This document shows positions 35,108 to 43,953 of a DNA stretch of 55,805 nt, piece by piece (positions within the stretch are counted from its first letter, which is position 1; each line of letters begins with the position of its first letter). Made by a program: the position numbers and the translations under genes. The notes beneath the pieces were generated by a model. It worked only from the letters and a program-made list of their open reading frames with translations, did not search any database and was not told the DNA's origin. The DNA is from an uncultured Clostridia bacterium (lineage in GTDB: Bacteria > Bacillota > Clostridia > TANB77 > CAG-508), in contig CALXCE010000006.1 in NCBI GenBank assembly GCA_944386725.1, positions 1 through 55,805 of the forward strand, written 5' to 3'.

Positions 35108-37126
35108 AAAAAGTAAGAAATTCAACTTTATTAAAAATCTTATGTTACATTCTTATACCAATACTAGTAGCTATATTAGGACTTGGTATATTCCATATAG
35201 CTTTTTTAAGTGAATTTGGGAATATAGAAGAGGAAACTAGATATTCACAAACAGAGAATTTTGCTAATCATTATTTAAACTTTTTTATTGATAAGATAAC
35301 AGAGTGTCAAAATATAAAAAATACTTCTAATTTTATAGAACTAGAAGATTCACAAGGAAATGCTTATTATTACTCCAATAATCAAGCTAGTTATAATAAT
35401 AGTAATGGAATAGGCAATTATATTAACTATATCATTATAGATAGAGAAACACGGAAAAATGTTTACAAATATAAAAAGTGATAATTACCAAGAAGTAATG
35501 GATAATATGAAGAACCAAGAGATATATTGGGATTTTGTGAACGGCAACATAGAAACAAATTTAAACTATATTAACCAAGATAATATACAATATAATTATC
35601 ACTATTATTATTCTAATAATAGTAGCAGTCATTCACAAGAGGTTAAAGAAATTGCAGATTATGATATTTATAGTTCTTATGAGGAAAATAAAACAACACA
35701 AGCAACAAATTTTATATTAAATAAAAATATATATGATTTTATGTTACAACATAATCAACTACCCATATACAGCTGTATCATAAGTCTAATTTTATTAGTT
35801 GTAATAGCTAGTTACTTATTCTGGGCAATTGGACATAAAAAAGGAGAGGAAGGGATTCGTTTAAATGTCATTGATAAAATACCCTATGAAATGATTTGTA
35901 TAGTATGTTTTATGGTTTTAATGCTAGCTTTAAGCATTGCAGTAAATTTCATTAACTTATCATCTTATTATGTGGTATTCATTATATCTATAATAGCTTA
36001 TTTTATTAGCTATGTAGCATGTTGCATATGGGGAGTTACTACCATCAAAAGGATAAAAGCAAAAAGATTTTGGAAAAGCTTTTTAAGTTATAAAATTATA
36101 AGATGGTTTTATTGTAAAATAAAAAAGTTCATAAGCGAGATTAATCAAAAAACACCTTCTCGCAAGAAGATTTTTTGGTATTATTGGGGATTTGTATTAG
36201 TAAGCATTATTTTAGCAGGGATGATAGCAACTGGAATAGCTTTCATTCTACTAGTGGTATTTTGGATTTGGGTATTTTATCAATTAAGAAAATATACAAG
36301 ACAACAAGATGAAATCAAACAAGCATTAGAACAAATATATCAAGGAAAAACTAATATACACTTAAATGATAAAGAGTTGCAAGGTGTTTTAAAAGAAATG
36401 GGCATTTATATTAATGACATAGCAGGGGGATTTTCAAATGCCATTGAAAAAAGCTTGAAATCAGAAAAATTAAAAACAGAGTTGATTACTAATGTATCAC
36501 ATGATATAAAAACGCCACTAACCTCTATCATTAACTATGTGGATTTATTAAAAAAGGAAAATATACAAGATGAGAAAGTAAAAGAGTATGTTCAAATTTT
36601 GGATAAAAAATCACAAAGATTAAAAAAACTAACAGAAGATTTAGTAGAAGCATCAAAAGTATCTTCTGGAAATGTAAAACTAAACATGGAAGAAATTAAT
36701 TTAAAAGAATTAATGAATCAAAGTATTGGTGAGTTTAGGGATAGATTTGAAGAAAAAGACTTGAAAATAGAAATTAATATGCCAGATGAAGAAATCAAAA
36801 TAAAGGCAGACAATAGATACATGTATCGAGTAATAGAAAACCTATTTAGCAATATTACAAAATACGCACTAGATAGTTCAAGGGTTTATATAGACATGAG
36901 GAAAGAAAAAGACAAAATAGAAATGAGTATCAAAAACATTTCGAAAGACAAGCTAAACATAAGTAGTGAGGAATTAATGCAAAGATTTGTTAGAGGAGAC
37001 AAATCAAGATACACAGAAGGAAGTGGACTAGGACTATCTATCGCTAAGAGTTTAGTGGAATTGCAAGGAGGAAAATTTGATATTGTTATTGACGGGGACT
37101 TGTTTAAAGTAGTCATGAAATGGTAG
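35104..37126 (+). CDS. Sensor histidine kinase (read through a +1 shift at CGG)
   Basis: Reads 673 residues after the shift. A membrane helix near 12-33 and an extracellular Tyr/Asn-rich sensor region are interrupted by CGG at 35452-35454; skipping C gives IIIDRET-GKMFTNIKSDNYQE. Further helices follow (about 218-240, 263-285, 292-317, 363-392), then HisKA with VSHDIKTPLTSI (phospho-His near 462) and HATPase_c with GSGLGLSIAKSLVELQGG. Start is GTG at 35104, overlapping the response regulator. It senses an unknown envelope signal. Confidence 0.9.
35452..35455 (+). other. +1 frameshift site CGGA in histidine kinase
   Basis: The frame reads AGA GAA ACA CGG AAA AAT. Skipping C gives RET-GKMFTN; the unshifted frame stops nine codons later. 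Confidence 0.85.
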
Positions 37127-37218
37127 GGGAACACATCTTGTTCGGTAACTTTGTACGCCAGGCAAAGCTATGTAAACATAATATAATTTTAGACATAAAT
37201 AAGATATTATTAATAAAG

Positions 37219-37255
37219 ACCGTTCGTAGAATAAAAATCTACAAACGGTTTTATA
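37219..37255 (+). terminator. Terminator after two-component operon
   Basis: ACCGTT-CGTAGA pairs with TCTAC-A-AACGGT, followed by T4. The rest of the 285-base gap (37127-37411) holds only a possible TTGAAA/TAGAAT promoter before the next gene. Confidence 0.7.
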
Positions 37256-37411
37256 TCACGTTATTTCATATAACTTTAATTTAATAGCTTAACGGCGATA
37301 AATTTTAAGGAAAAATTTAATTAATAATAATAAAAATCCTTGAAACCAAAAAACAAAGTATGTTAGAATAGAAAATAGGAGAAAAGTAAATGCTAAAATG
37401 GGGGAATGATA

Positions 37412-38086
37412 ATGAAAAAACTAATTGTCATCATAATAATTTTAGCAATCATCTTTGTAGGAATGATTGTATACAAAAATGTAACAATAAAAGCCAATCA
37501 AATTAGTATACAAGAAATCGAAAAAATAGAAAACTATATCAGTCAAATTTATATGTGGAAGGAAGTAACTGGTGAGGCTATACCAGTTTTTGAAGACATC
37601 AATCAAGCAAATGAAAGATGGATATGGGAGGTTGTAAAGAAAAATATAGAAGAGGATAAACCTACTTATGAACAAATACAAGAAAAAGCAAAAGAACTAT
37701 TTGGACAAAATTTCACTAAAGAATTTCCGAAGGAGGGAACAGAATATTTAACTTATGATGAGCAAAACAATCGATATAAGCTAGTAGAGGTTGAATTAGA
37801 TCAACTGGGAGATTTATTCTTATTAAATAAAATTGAGAAAACAAAAGATGGATACGAAATAGAAATAATAGAGTATTTAGAAGACTATTCACCAATGCTA
37901 AAAGAAGAGGCCGAAAATTTTGTTATTATAAGAAATTTAGAAGAGGAAGAAATTGGAAGAATAAGTGGTTCTTATGAAGAAGAAGAAACAGAACTAGTGA
38001 AAAGAAATATAGATAAATTTACAACTAAAAAAATTAATTTGAGAAAAGCTTCAGATGGAAATATATATGTAGAAAGTGTGGAGTAG
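37412..38086 (+). CDS. Membrane-anchored protein of unknown function
   Basis: The 224-residue protein has an N-terminal hydrophobic anchor (about 3-23) followed by a charged extracytoplasmic domain rich in Glu and Lys. I do not recognise a family. A GGGG tract lies about eight bases before ATG 37412, which I prefer to ATG 37406. It lies downstream of the two-component system but after its terminator. Confidence 0.6.
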   Translation: MKKLIVIIIILAIIFVGMIVYKNVTIKANQISIQEIEKIENYISQIYMWKEVTGEAIPVFEDINQANERWIWEVVKKNIEEDKPTYEQIQEKAKELFGQNFTKEFPKEGTEYLTYDEQNNRYKLVEVELDQLGDLFLLNKIEKTKDGYEIEIIEYLEDYSPMLKEEAENFVIIRNLEEEEIGRISGSYEEEETELVKRNIDKFTTKKINLRKASDGNIYVESVE

Positions 38087-38162
38087 TAAATGATATTAAT
38101 ACTATTAACAGTAGGAATCGTTTCAGTTTATAAAAATGATATAAAAAAGAAAGAAGAAAAAA

Positions 38163-39050
38163 ATGTTAGAAAAATGTACCATATGTCCGCATAATTGTGG
38201 AATCAATAGATTAGAAAGACAAATAGGAAGATGCAAAGCCAGCGATAAAGTAAGAATTGCTTTATATAGTACCCATGAATTTGAAGAACCATGCATCAGT
38301 GGAGAAAAAGGTTCTGGAACTGTATTTTTTTCAAACTGTAATTTAAGTTGTATCTATTGCCAAAACTATGAGATTAGTCAATTAGGAAAGGGAAAAGACA
38401 TTAGCATAGAAGAATTAGCAGAAATTTTTATTAAACAACAAGATAAAGGAGTAGAAAACATCAATTTAGTAACACCTACTAGTTATACCTTACAAATTAT
38501 AGAAGCAATAAAAATGGCAAAGCAAAAAGGTTTAGCTATACCGATTTTATATAACACGAATGGATATGAAAAAATAGAAACCTTAAAATTATTGGAGGGT
38601 TATATTGACATTTATTTGCCAGATTTAAAATATGCGGAAGACAAGATAGGACTAGAATATTCTAAGGTAAATAACTATTTTTCTATCGCAACCAAAGCGA
38701 TTCAAGAAATGATTCGACAAGTAGGAGTTCCTAAATTAGATGATAGAGGAATGATTAAAAAAGGAGTTATGGTAAGACATTTAGTTTTACCAAATCATAT
38801 AGAAAATAGTAAAAAAGTTTTAAAATGGCTGAAAGAAAATTTGCCAAACGAAATATATATTAGCGTTATGGCACAATACTTTCCAACCTATCAAGCAAAA
38901 AATGTGGAAAAACTAAGTCGAAAGTTGACAAAAGAAGAATGGGAAGAAATTGAAAGTTACATAGACAAAATAGGAATTGAAAATGGCTATGTGCAAGAAC
39001 TAGAAGAACATGAGAAAGAATATGTGCCAAAATGGGAATGGAAAGAATAA
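38163..39050 (+). CDS. PflX-like radical SAM protein
   Basis: The 295-residue protein begins CTICPHNCGINR (a second cysteine set typical of the PflX/COG1313 family), then the radical SAM motif CNLSCIYC at about 60-67 with GTVFFSNC before it. The remainder (YNTNGYEKIE, YLPDLKYA, VRHLVLPNH) fits pyruvate formate-lyase-activating enzyme relatives of unknown substrate. The ribosome binding site is weak (AAGAAAGAAG). Confidence 0.85.
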   Translation: MLEKCTICPHNCGINRLERQIGRCKASDKVRIALYSTHEFEEPCISGEKGSGTVFFSNCNLSCIYCQNYEISQLGKGKDISIEELAEIFIKQQDKGVENINLVTPTSYTLQIIEAIKMAKQKGLAIPILYNTNGYEKIETLKLLEGYIDIYLPDLKYAEDKIGLEYSKVNNYFSIATKAIQEMIRQVGVPKLDDRGMIKKGVMVRHLVLPNHIENSKKVLKWLKENLPNEIYISVMAQYFPTYQAKNVEKLSRKLTKEEWEEIESYIDKIGIENGYVQELEEHEKEYVPKWEWKE

Positions 39051-39093
39051 GTTTTCAATTTTTAGATTTAATTTGTTTTAAGGCCTAGTTTTG

Positions 39094-39100
39094 TGTCGAA
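39094..39100 (+). promoter_or_regulatory. Possible Spo0A box
   Basis: TGTCGAA, within the same TGTCGAAATTTG 12-mer as at 18380, 28 bases upstream of a -35. Confidence 0.35.
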
Positions 39101-39128
39101 ATTTGCGATGAAAAACTTGAGGAATTCC

Positions 39129-39157
39129 TTGAAAAATCAACTAATTTGCTGTATAAT
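39129..39157 (+). promoter_or_regulatory. Promoter of a short transcript
   Basis: TTGAAA (39129-39134), 17-base spacer, TATAAT (39152-39157). No start codon with a ribosome binding site follows before the hairpin at 39216. Confidence 0.7.
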
Positions 39158-39163
39158 ATAATT

Positions 39164-39260
39164 ATAATTTATTTGTCAAAAACTTAAGTGAAAAATATTT
39201 TAAATCAGATAAAGGGGAAATATAGAAACTTCATTTAGAAGAATATATTTCCTATTTTTA
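39164..39260 (+). ncRNA. Possible small RNA or hicAB leader
   Basis: Between a consensus promoter and a hairpin GGAAATATA (39216-39224) / TATATTTCC (39244-39252) followed by T-rich sequence lies a transcript of about 95 bases without coding sense. It may be a small RNA or an attenuated leader upstream of hicAB. Confidence 0.35.
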
Positions 39261-39294
39261 TATCTAAATAAAATCAAAAAATAATAAAAAATAA

Positions 39295-39323
39295 TTGACA
39301 ATACGTATAGTACGTAGTAAAAT
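39295..39323 (+). promoter_or_regulatory. hicAB promoter with palindromic operator
   Basis: TTGACA (39295-39300), 17-base spacer, TAAAAT (39318-39323). The spacer contains TACGTA-TAG-TACGTA, a probable HicB operator for autoregulation. Confidence 0.75.
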
Positions 39324-39341
39324 AGAAAGGAAGGCGATAGA

Positions 39342-39542
39342 TTGACATTCAAACAAATGGAAAAAATTTTATTAAAAGATGGTTGGTATATTTACAAGAC
39401 AGTGGGTTCACATTATCAATATAAGCATAATAGTAAGCAAGGAAAAGTAACAATACCAAAGCATTGTAAGGAATTGAAAAAGGCAACTGTCAATTCAATA
39501 TTAAAACAAGCAGGTTTGAAAGAAAGGATGAGTAAAGTATGA
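39342..39542 (+). CDS. hicA: HicA-type toxin (mRNA interferase)
   Basis: The 66-residue protein has the dsRBD-like HicA fold: MEKILLKDGWYI, then GSHYQYKH with the catalytic His (about residue 24), VTIPKH and SILKQAGL. HicA cleaves mRNA when free of HicB. The start is TTG at 39342 with GGAAGG upstream. It overlaps hicB by four bases (ATGA), ensuring coupled expression. Confidence 0.92.
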   Translation: MTFKQMEKILLKDGWYIYKTVGSHYQYKHNSKQGKVTIPKHCKELKKATVNSILKQAGLKERMSKV

Positions 39543-39952
39543 AATTAGTTTATCCAGCAAATTTCTATTATGAAGAAGATGAAGGGTATAGTGTAGAAGT
39601 ACCGGATTTGTTAGGTTGTGTAACACAAGGAGATAATCTAGAGGAAGCAATGGAAATGGCACAAGATGCAGCATTAGGATGGATATTAACAGCCATTGAA
39701 GATGAGGAAGAAATTCCTGCACCTTCACAAATTGAAGAAATAAAATTAGAAGAAAAAAACGGTTTTAAAACATTACTTTTATTAGATATTGACCAATATA
39801 CAGAAAAATATGGGACGAAGAAATCAGTTAAGAAAACATTAACCATACCAGAATGGTTAAACAAAAGAGCCGAAAAAATAGGAATTAATTTTTCACAAGC
39901 ATTACAAGAAACATTACTTAATAAAATTGTAAAAACAGATAGAAAAAAGTAG
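39539..39952 (+). CDS. hicB: HicB-type antitoxin
   Basis: The 137-residue antitoxin has the N-terminal partial RNase H-like domain (YEEDEGYSVEVPDLLGCVTQGD, typical of the family; first 60 residues) that caps HicA, and a C-terminal DNA-binding region (LTIPEWLNKRAEKIGINFSQ). It likely binds the palindrome in the promoter and represses hicAB. Confidence 0.92.
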   Translation: MKLVYPANFYYEEDEGYSVEVPDLLGCVTQGDNLEEAMEMAQDAALGWILTAIEDEEEIPAPSQIEEIKLEEKNGFKTLLLLDIDQYTEKYGTKKSVKKTLTIPEWLNKRAEKIGINFSQALQETLLNKIVKTDRKK

Positions 39953-39993
39953 AATTTTAAATCATAATATGATATACTTGGAAAAAATTAAAT

Positions 39994-40024
39994 GGTGTTT
40001 TTAGAGACAGGGACAAAAAACACC
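39994..40024. repeat. Interspersed hairpin repeat upstream of thyA
   Basis: GGTGTTTTT (39994-40002) pairs with AAAAACACC (40016-40024) around a loop with GACAGGGAC. It is a near copy of the hairpin before mcsA, and again directly precedes a ribosome binding site. Confidence 0.75.
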
Positions 40025-40041
40025 TAGAGGGAGGAATAAAA

Positions 40042-40899
40042 ATGACACAAGCAGACAAACATTTTATAGAAACTTGTAAAGAAATTATTGAAAATGGATA
40101 CTCTTCAGAAGGAACCAATGTACGTACAAGATGGGAGGATGGAACAGAAGCAAATTATATATCCATTGTAGGAGTATCCAATAAATATGACGTAGGGAAG
40201 GAATTTCCTATGATTACTTTAAGAAACAATAAAGGAACTGTAAAAAGAGCAATTGATGAAGTATTATGGATATGGCAAAAAAAGTCAAACAATATAAAAG
40301 ATTTAAATTCACATATTTGGGATCAGTGGGCAGATAGTGAGGGAACAATAGGAAAAGCTTATGGTTATCAAATGGGAAAAAAATATCAATTTAAAACAAA
40401 AGAAGGAATTCAAGAAATGGACCAAGTAGATTATATTTTATATCTACTAAAAAACGATCCATCCAGTCGTCGAATTATGACAAATATATTTAATCATGCT
40501 GAATTAAAAGATATGAATTTAGAGCCATGCGTATATGGTACACAATGGTTAGTAAAACAAGGAAAATTACATTTGATTTTGAATCAACGTTCTCAAGATA
40601 TGTTAGCAGCAAATGGATGGAATATAATGCAATATGCAGCACTGCAATATATGTTTGCTCAAGTAGCTGGATTAGAAGTAGGAACATTAACACATAATAT
40701 AGGAGATTGCCATATATATGATAGGCATATACCTCTTGTAAAAAAATTAATAGAAGCAAAAAGCATGGATGTACATCCAAAATTAATCATAAAAAACCCT
40801 ACTAAGAATTTTTATGATTTTAAAGTAGAAGATTTTGAAATAGAAGGATATGATTATAATAAAGAAATAAAATTAGGAAAAATACCAGTAGCTGAATAA
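40042..40899 (+). CDS. thyA: Thymidylate synthase
   Basis: ThyA methylates dUMP to dTMP using methylenetetrahydrofolate. The 285-residue protein has the nucleophile Cys in LEPCVYGTQW (about 155), LNQRSQDMLAANGWN (about 176-190) and HNIGDCHIYDRH (about 217-228). The standard PPCH is LEPCVY here, as in some Firmicute forms. GGGAGGA precedes ATG 40042. The neighbouring dfrA regenerates tetrahydrofolate. Confidence 0.96.
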   Translation: MTQADKHFIETCKEIIENGYSSEGTNVRTRWEDGTEANYISIVGVSNKYDVGKEFPMITLRNNKGTVKRAIDEVLWIWQKKSNNIKDLNSHIWDQWADSEGTIGKAYGYQMGKKYQFKTKEGIQEMDQVDYILYLLKNDPSSRRIMTNIFNHAELKDMNLEPCVYGTQWLVKQGKLHLILNQRSQDMLAANGWNIMQYAALQYMFAQVAGLEVGTLTHNIGDCHIYDRHIPLVKKLIEAKSMDVHPKLIIKNPTKNFYDFKVEDFEIEGYDYNKEIKLGKIPVAE

Positions 40900-40928
40900 A
40901 ACAAAAAGAAGAAAGAGAGGAAGAAAAG

Positions 40929-41423
40929 ATGTTAAGTATAATCGTAGCAAAAGCAAAAAATAATATTATCGGAAAAGAAAATAAATTAATATGGAATTTG
41001 CCAGAAGATTTAAAACATTTTAAAAAATTAACAACAGGGCATACAATCATAATGGGGAGAAAAACATTTGAGTCACTAGGAAGAGTATTACCAAACAGAA
41101 AACATATTGTTTTCAGTCAAAATCCTAATTTTAAAGTAAATGATGAAAATGTACAAGTTGTTCATTCCATGTTAGAAATACAAGAATATATAGAAAATGA
41201 TGAGGAAAACTTTGTAATTGGTGGAGCTATGATTTATAATCTATTAATGCCATATGTAACAAAAATGTATGTAACAGAAATAGATAAAGAATTTGAAGGT
41301 GACAGCTTCTTTCCAAAAATCAATACAGATATCTGGAAAGAAACAAGCAGAGAAAAAGGCCCAAAAGATGAGGAAAATTACTTAGACTATGACTATGTAA
41401 CATATGAAAAAATAGTCAAATAG
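40929..41423 (+). CDS. dfrA: Dihydrofolate reductase
   Basis: DHFR regenerates tetrahydrofolate consumed by ThyA. The 164-residue protein has IIVAKAKNNIIGKENKLIWNL (only family-like first part cited), LPEDLKHFK with the substrate-binding acidic residue, IMGRKTFESLG (about 40-50) and FVIGGAMIY (about 97-105). AGAGAGGAAG precedes ATG 40929, 29 bases after thyA. Confidence 0.95.
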   Translation: MLSIIVAKAKNNIIGKENKLIWNLPEDLKHFKKLTTGHTIIMGRKTFESLGRVLPNRKHIVFSQNPNFKVNDENVQVVHSMLEIQEYIENDEENFVIGGAMIYNLLMPYVTKMYVTEIDKEFEGDSFFPKINTDIWKETSREKGPKDEENYLDYDYVTYEKIVK

Positions 41424-41494
41424 TAAAGGAAAAAGTTTGAAAAATGATTTTTTTCAAACGGAAATTGTACTTTAGGGAGGGAATAATCGTAAAA

Positions 41495-42058
41495 GTGAGA
41501 ATAATAGGGATTACTGGAAAATCAGGAAGTGGAAAATCAACATTAACAGCATTACTATCTAAAAAATGGCAATGTAATAGTGTTAATATTGACAAAATAG
41601 GACATAAAGCAACAAGTAATAAAAAAAATCTAAAAAAATTATGTGAGGTATTTGGTAAACAAATATTGGGAGACGATGGAAACATTGACAGAAAAAAGTT
41701 GGGAAATATAGTATTTTCTAGCAAAGAAAAGATGGATATTTTAACCAATATTACTTGGGACTATATGCAAGAAATCTTAGATGATATACTAAAAAAAGAA
41801 ACAGGCAAAATTGTAATCTTAGAATGGGCATTGTTACCAATTAGTAAATATTGGGAAAAATGTAATACGAAAATATTTATTCAAGCAGATAATGAGAAAA
41901 GAAAAAATAAAGTAATCCAAAGAGATCATATATCGGAAGAGTATTTTTTAAAACGAGATGCTGGAAGTATAGACTACACACCATACAAATTTGACTATGT
42001 TTTTCATAATGATTATAAGCCAGAAACAATGGAGAAAATGGTAAATACAATTACATAA
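41495..42058 (+). CDS. coaE: Dephospho-CoA kinase-like protein
   Basis: The 187-residue protein resembles CoaE, which phosphorylates dephospho-CoA. It has the P-loop GITGKSGSGKST (about 5-16), NIDKIGHKA (CoaE's D-x-[ILV]-x-H pattern), DRKKLGNIVF and RDHISEEYFLKRDAG with lid arginines. The start is uncertain: GTG 41495 is the first usable start after GGGAGGG (41475-41481); the in-frame ATG at 41444 lies within a hairpin before the ribosome binding site. Confidence 0.82.
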   Translation: MRIIGITGKSGSGKSTLTALLSKKWQCNSVNIDKIGHKATSNKKNLKKLCEVFGKQILGDDGNIDRKKLGNIVFSSKEKMDILTNITWDYMQEILDDILKKETGKIVILEWALLPISKYWEKCNTKIFIQADNEKRKNKVIQRDHISEEYFLKRDAGSIDYTPYKFDYVFHNDYKPETMEKMVNTIT

Positions 42059-42111
42059 GAATAGCAAATATAGCTTTTGGTTAGAATAAATTCTAATGGA
42101 GGATAGAGAAA

Positions 42112-43110
42112 ATGTTCAAACCAAAAGCTATTTATTTTGAAAAAGAAATAATCAATTATCCATTAGGAAAAGAATTAATGGAAAAATACAAAGATATTCC
42201 AAAATTTGAAATTGAGAATCATAATAACATTGAAGAAATGAGAAAAAAAGAAAACAAAGAATTTGCTAATATGAAAAGAAATTTAATTATAGGTGTTAGA
42301 AAAACACATAAATTTATAGAAAATCATAAAACTTCAGATTTCTTAGTACCTTATACATCTTCTGGATGTACAGCTTCTTGCATGTATTGTTATTTAGTTT
42401 GTAATTATAATAAATGTGCTTATTTGCGTCTATTTGTCAATCGAGAACAAATGCTAGATAAAATAATTAAAACATCTGAAAAATCAGAAAAAGAATTAAC
42501 TTTTGAAATAGGAAGTAATAGTGATTTGATTTTAGAAAATACCATTACTGGCAATCTTTCATGGACGATTGATAACTTTAAAAATACATCTAAAGGAACT
42601 CTAACATTTCCTACTAAATTTGATATGGTAGATGATATTCTAGATTTGGATCATAAAAAGAAAGTAATTATTAGAATGAGCGTTAATCCAGAAGAAATTA
42701 TCAATAAAGTAGAATTTGGAACCTCAAGATTAAAAGGAAGAATTGAAGCAATCAATAAGTTAAAAGAAGCAGACTATCCAATTGGAATTTTAATTGCACC
42801 AGTTATTTTAGTAGAAAATTGGAAAGAATTATATGCTAAGCTAATGAAAAGGTTGAGTGCAGAACTATCAGAAAAAGTAAAAAAAGATGCGTTTTTTGAA
42901 ATTATTTTTATGACATACAGCTATATTCATACCAAGATAAATGAGGAAGCATTCCCAAATGCCATTAATTTATATGATAAAGAGATGATGACAAGTAGAG
43001 GTCGAGGGAAATATGGGTATAAGAATAACGTGAGAAATGAAGCAGAAATATTTCTAAGAGAGCAAATGAAAAAATATTTTCCGAATAATAAAATTGAGTA
43101 TATTGTTTGA
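42112..43110 (+). CDS. splB: Spore photoproduct lyase
   Basis: This radical SAM enzyme repairs the spore photoproduct thymine dimer in germinating spores. The 332-residue protein has the CX3CX2C motif SGCTASCMYC at about 85-94, EIGSNSDL and FPTKFD segments, RMSVNPEEI, and SRGRGKYGYKNNVRNEAEIF near the end, all typical of SplB. GGAGG at 42098-42102 precedes ATG 42112. Its presence supports a spore-forming host. Confidence 0.92.
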   Translation: MFKPKAIYFEKEIINYPLGKELMEKYKDIPKFEIENHNNIEEMRKKENKEFANMKRNLIIGVRKTHKFIENHKTSDFLVPYTSSGCTASCMYCYLVCNYNKCAYLRLFVNREQMLDKIIKTSEKSEKELTFEIGSNSDLILENTITGNLSWTIDNFKNTSKGTLTFPTKFDMVDDILDLDHKKKVIIRMSVNPEEIINKVEFGTSRLKGRIEAINKLKEADYPIGILIAPVILVENWKELYAKLMKRLSAELSEKVKKDAFFEIIFMTYSYIHTKINEEAFPNAINLYDKEMMTSRGRGKYGYKNNVRNEAEIFLREQMKKYFPNNKIEYIV

Positions 43111-43120
43111 TGATTTTAAG

Positions 43121-43157
43121 AAAGTACAGATAAATGTAAAATTTCTGTGCTTTTTTC
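43121..43157 (+). terminator. Terminator after splB
   Basis: AAAGTACAGA (43121-43130) pairs with TCTGTGCTTT, then T residues. Confidence 0.8.
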
Positions 43158-43245
43158 TTTCAAGAAAAGAATATTTGTGATATAATCCAAATAAAAAGAA
43201 ATGTTAGAAAATAATTTGTGTCTCAAGAAAGGGATGAGAGATAAA

Positions 43246-43948
43246 ATGTCATACATAGAATTTAAAAATGTGTGCAAAGAATACAAAATGGGAGAAATCA
43301 CTATAAAAGCATTAAATAACACAAACTTTAGCATAGAAAAAGGGGAACTAGTTGTAATCGTAGGACCATCTGGTGCACGGAAAAACCACGACACTAAACA
43401 TTTTAGGAGGAATGGATACGGCTACTTCAGGAGAAGTAATAGTAGATAGCAAAGAAGTTACCAGATTAAAAAACAAAGAACTAATCAAATATCGAAGAGA
43501 AGACATAGGATTTGTATTTCAATTTTATAACTTAGTTCAAAACCTAACAGCTAAAGAAAACGTGGAATTAGCAACTCAAATTTGTAAAGATTCCCTAAAC
43601 CCAGAAGAAGTTATCAAAAAAGTAGGATTAGAAGACAGAATGAACAACTTTCCATCCCAGTTATCTGGAGGAGAGCAACAAAGAGTGGCAATTGCAAGAG
43701 CAATTGCTAAAAATCCAAAACTATTACTATGTGATGAGCCAATAGGAGCCTTAGACTATAAAACAGGAAAACAAATATTAAAACTATTGCAAGATACTGC
43801 AAGAAAAGAAAAAATGACAGTATTAATCATTACCCACAACACAGCATTAGCACCAATGGCAGACAAAGTAATTCATTTCAAAAATGGAACAGCCAGTGCA
43901 ATAGAAGTAAACGAAAATCCAATGCCAGTAGAACAAATTGAATGGTAA
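43246..43948 (+). CDS. ABC transporter ATPase (read through a +1 shift at CGG)
   Basis: This MacB/LolD-type ATPase begins [16 protein letters not shown]. The frame meets CGG (43378-43380) inside the Walker A motif: VGPSGA then CGG. Skipping C yields [18 protein letters not shown], the exact P-loop, and continues through [19 protein letters not shown] (Q loop), [14 protein letters not shown] (signature), [11 protein letters not shown] (Walker B) and the His switch ITHNT, to 43948. The product is 233 residues. Without the shift, no ATP binding is possible. Together with the permease downstream it would export or act mechanically at the membrane. Confidence 0.95.
43378..43381 (+). other. +1 frameshift site CGGA inside a Walker A motif
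   Basis: The frame reads TCT GGT GCA CGG AAA AAC. Skipping C gives GPSGA-GKTTT; the restored residue is the near-invariant P-loop glycine. Confidence 0.95.
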
Positions 43949-43953
43949 GACAC

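Noticed and set aside
37136..37185. Possible c-di-GMP riboswitch: a GGCAAAGCTA-like stretch after the histidine kinase gene
   Set aside because: Only a short part resembles the GEMM core; the paired helices and tetraloop receptor are missing, and the kinase stop is too close.
38090..38191. Small open frame starting MILILLTVGIVSVYKN just before the PflX-like gene
   Set aside because: It has no ribosome binding site of its own and runs into the next gene in another frame; it might encode a small membrane peptide but support is too weak.
41444..41494. Upstream start for coaE at 41444, which would contain an in-frame CGG at 41459
   Set aside because: This region lies in a hairpin before the ribosome binding site at 41475-41481, and the conserved protein begins after it, so this CGG is not translated.
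43378..43381. Backward (-2) frameshift instead of +1
   Set aside because: It would insert an extra residue and disrupt the Walker A and ClpX motifs, whereas +1 gives exact spacing.
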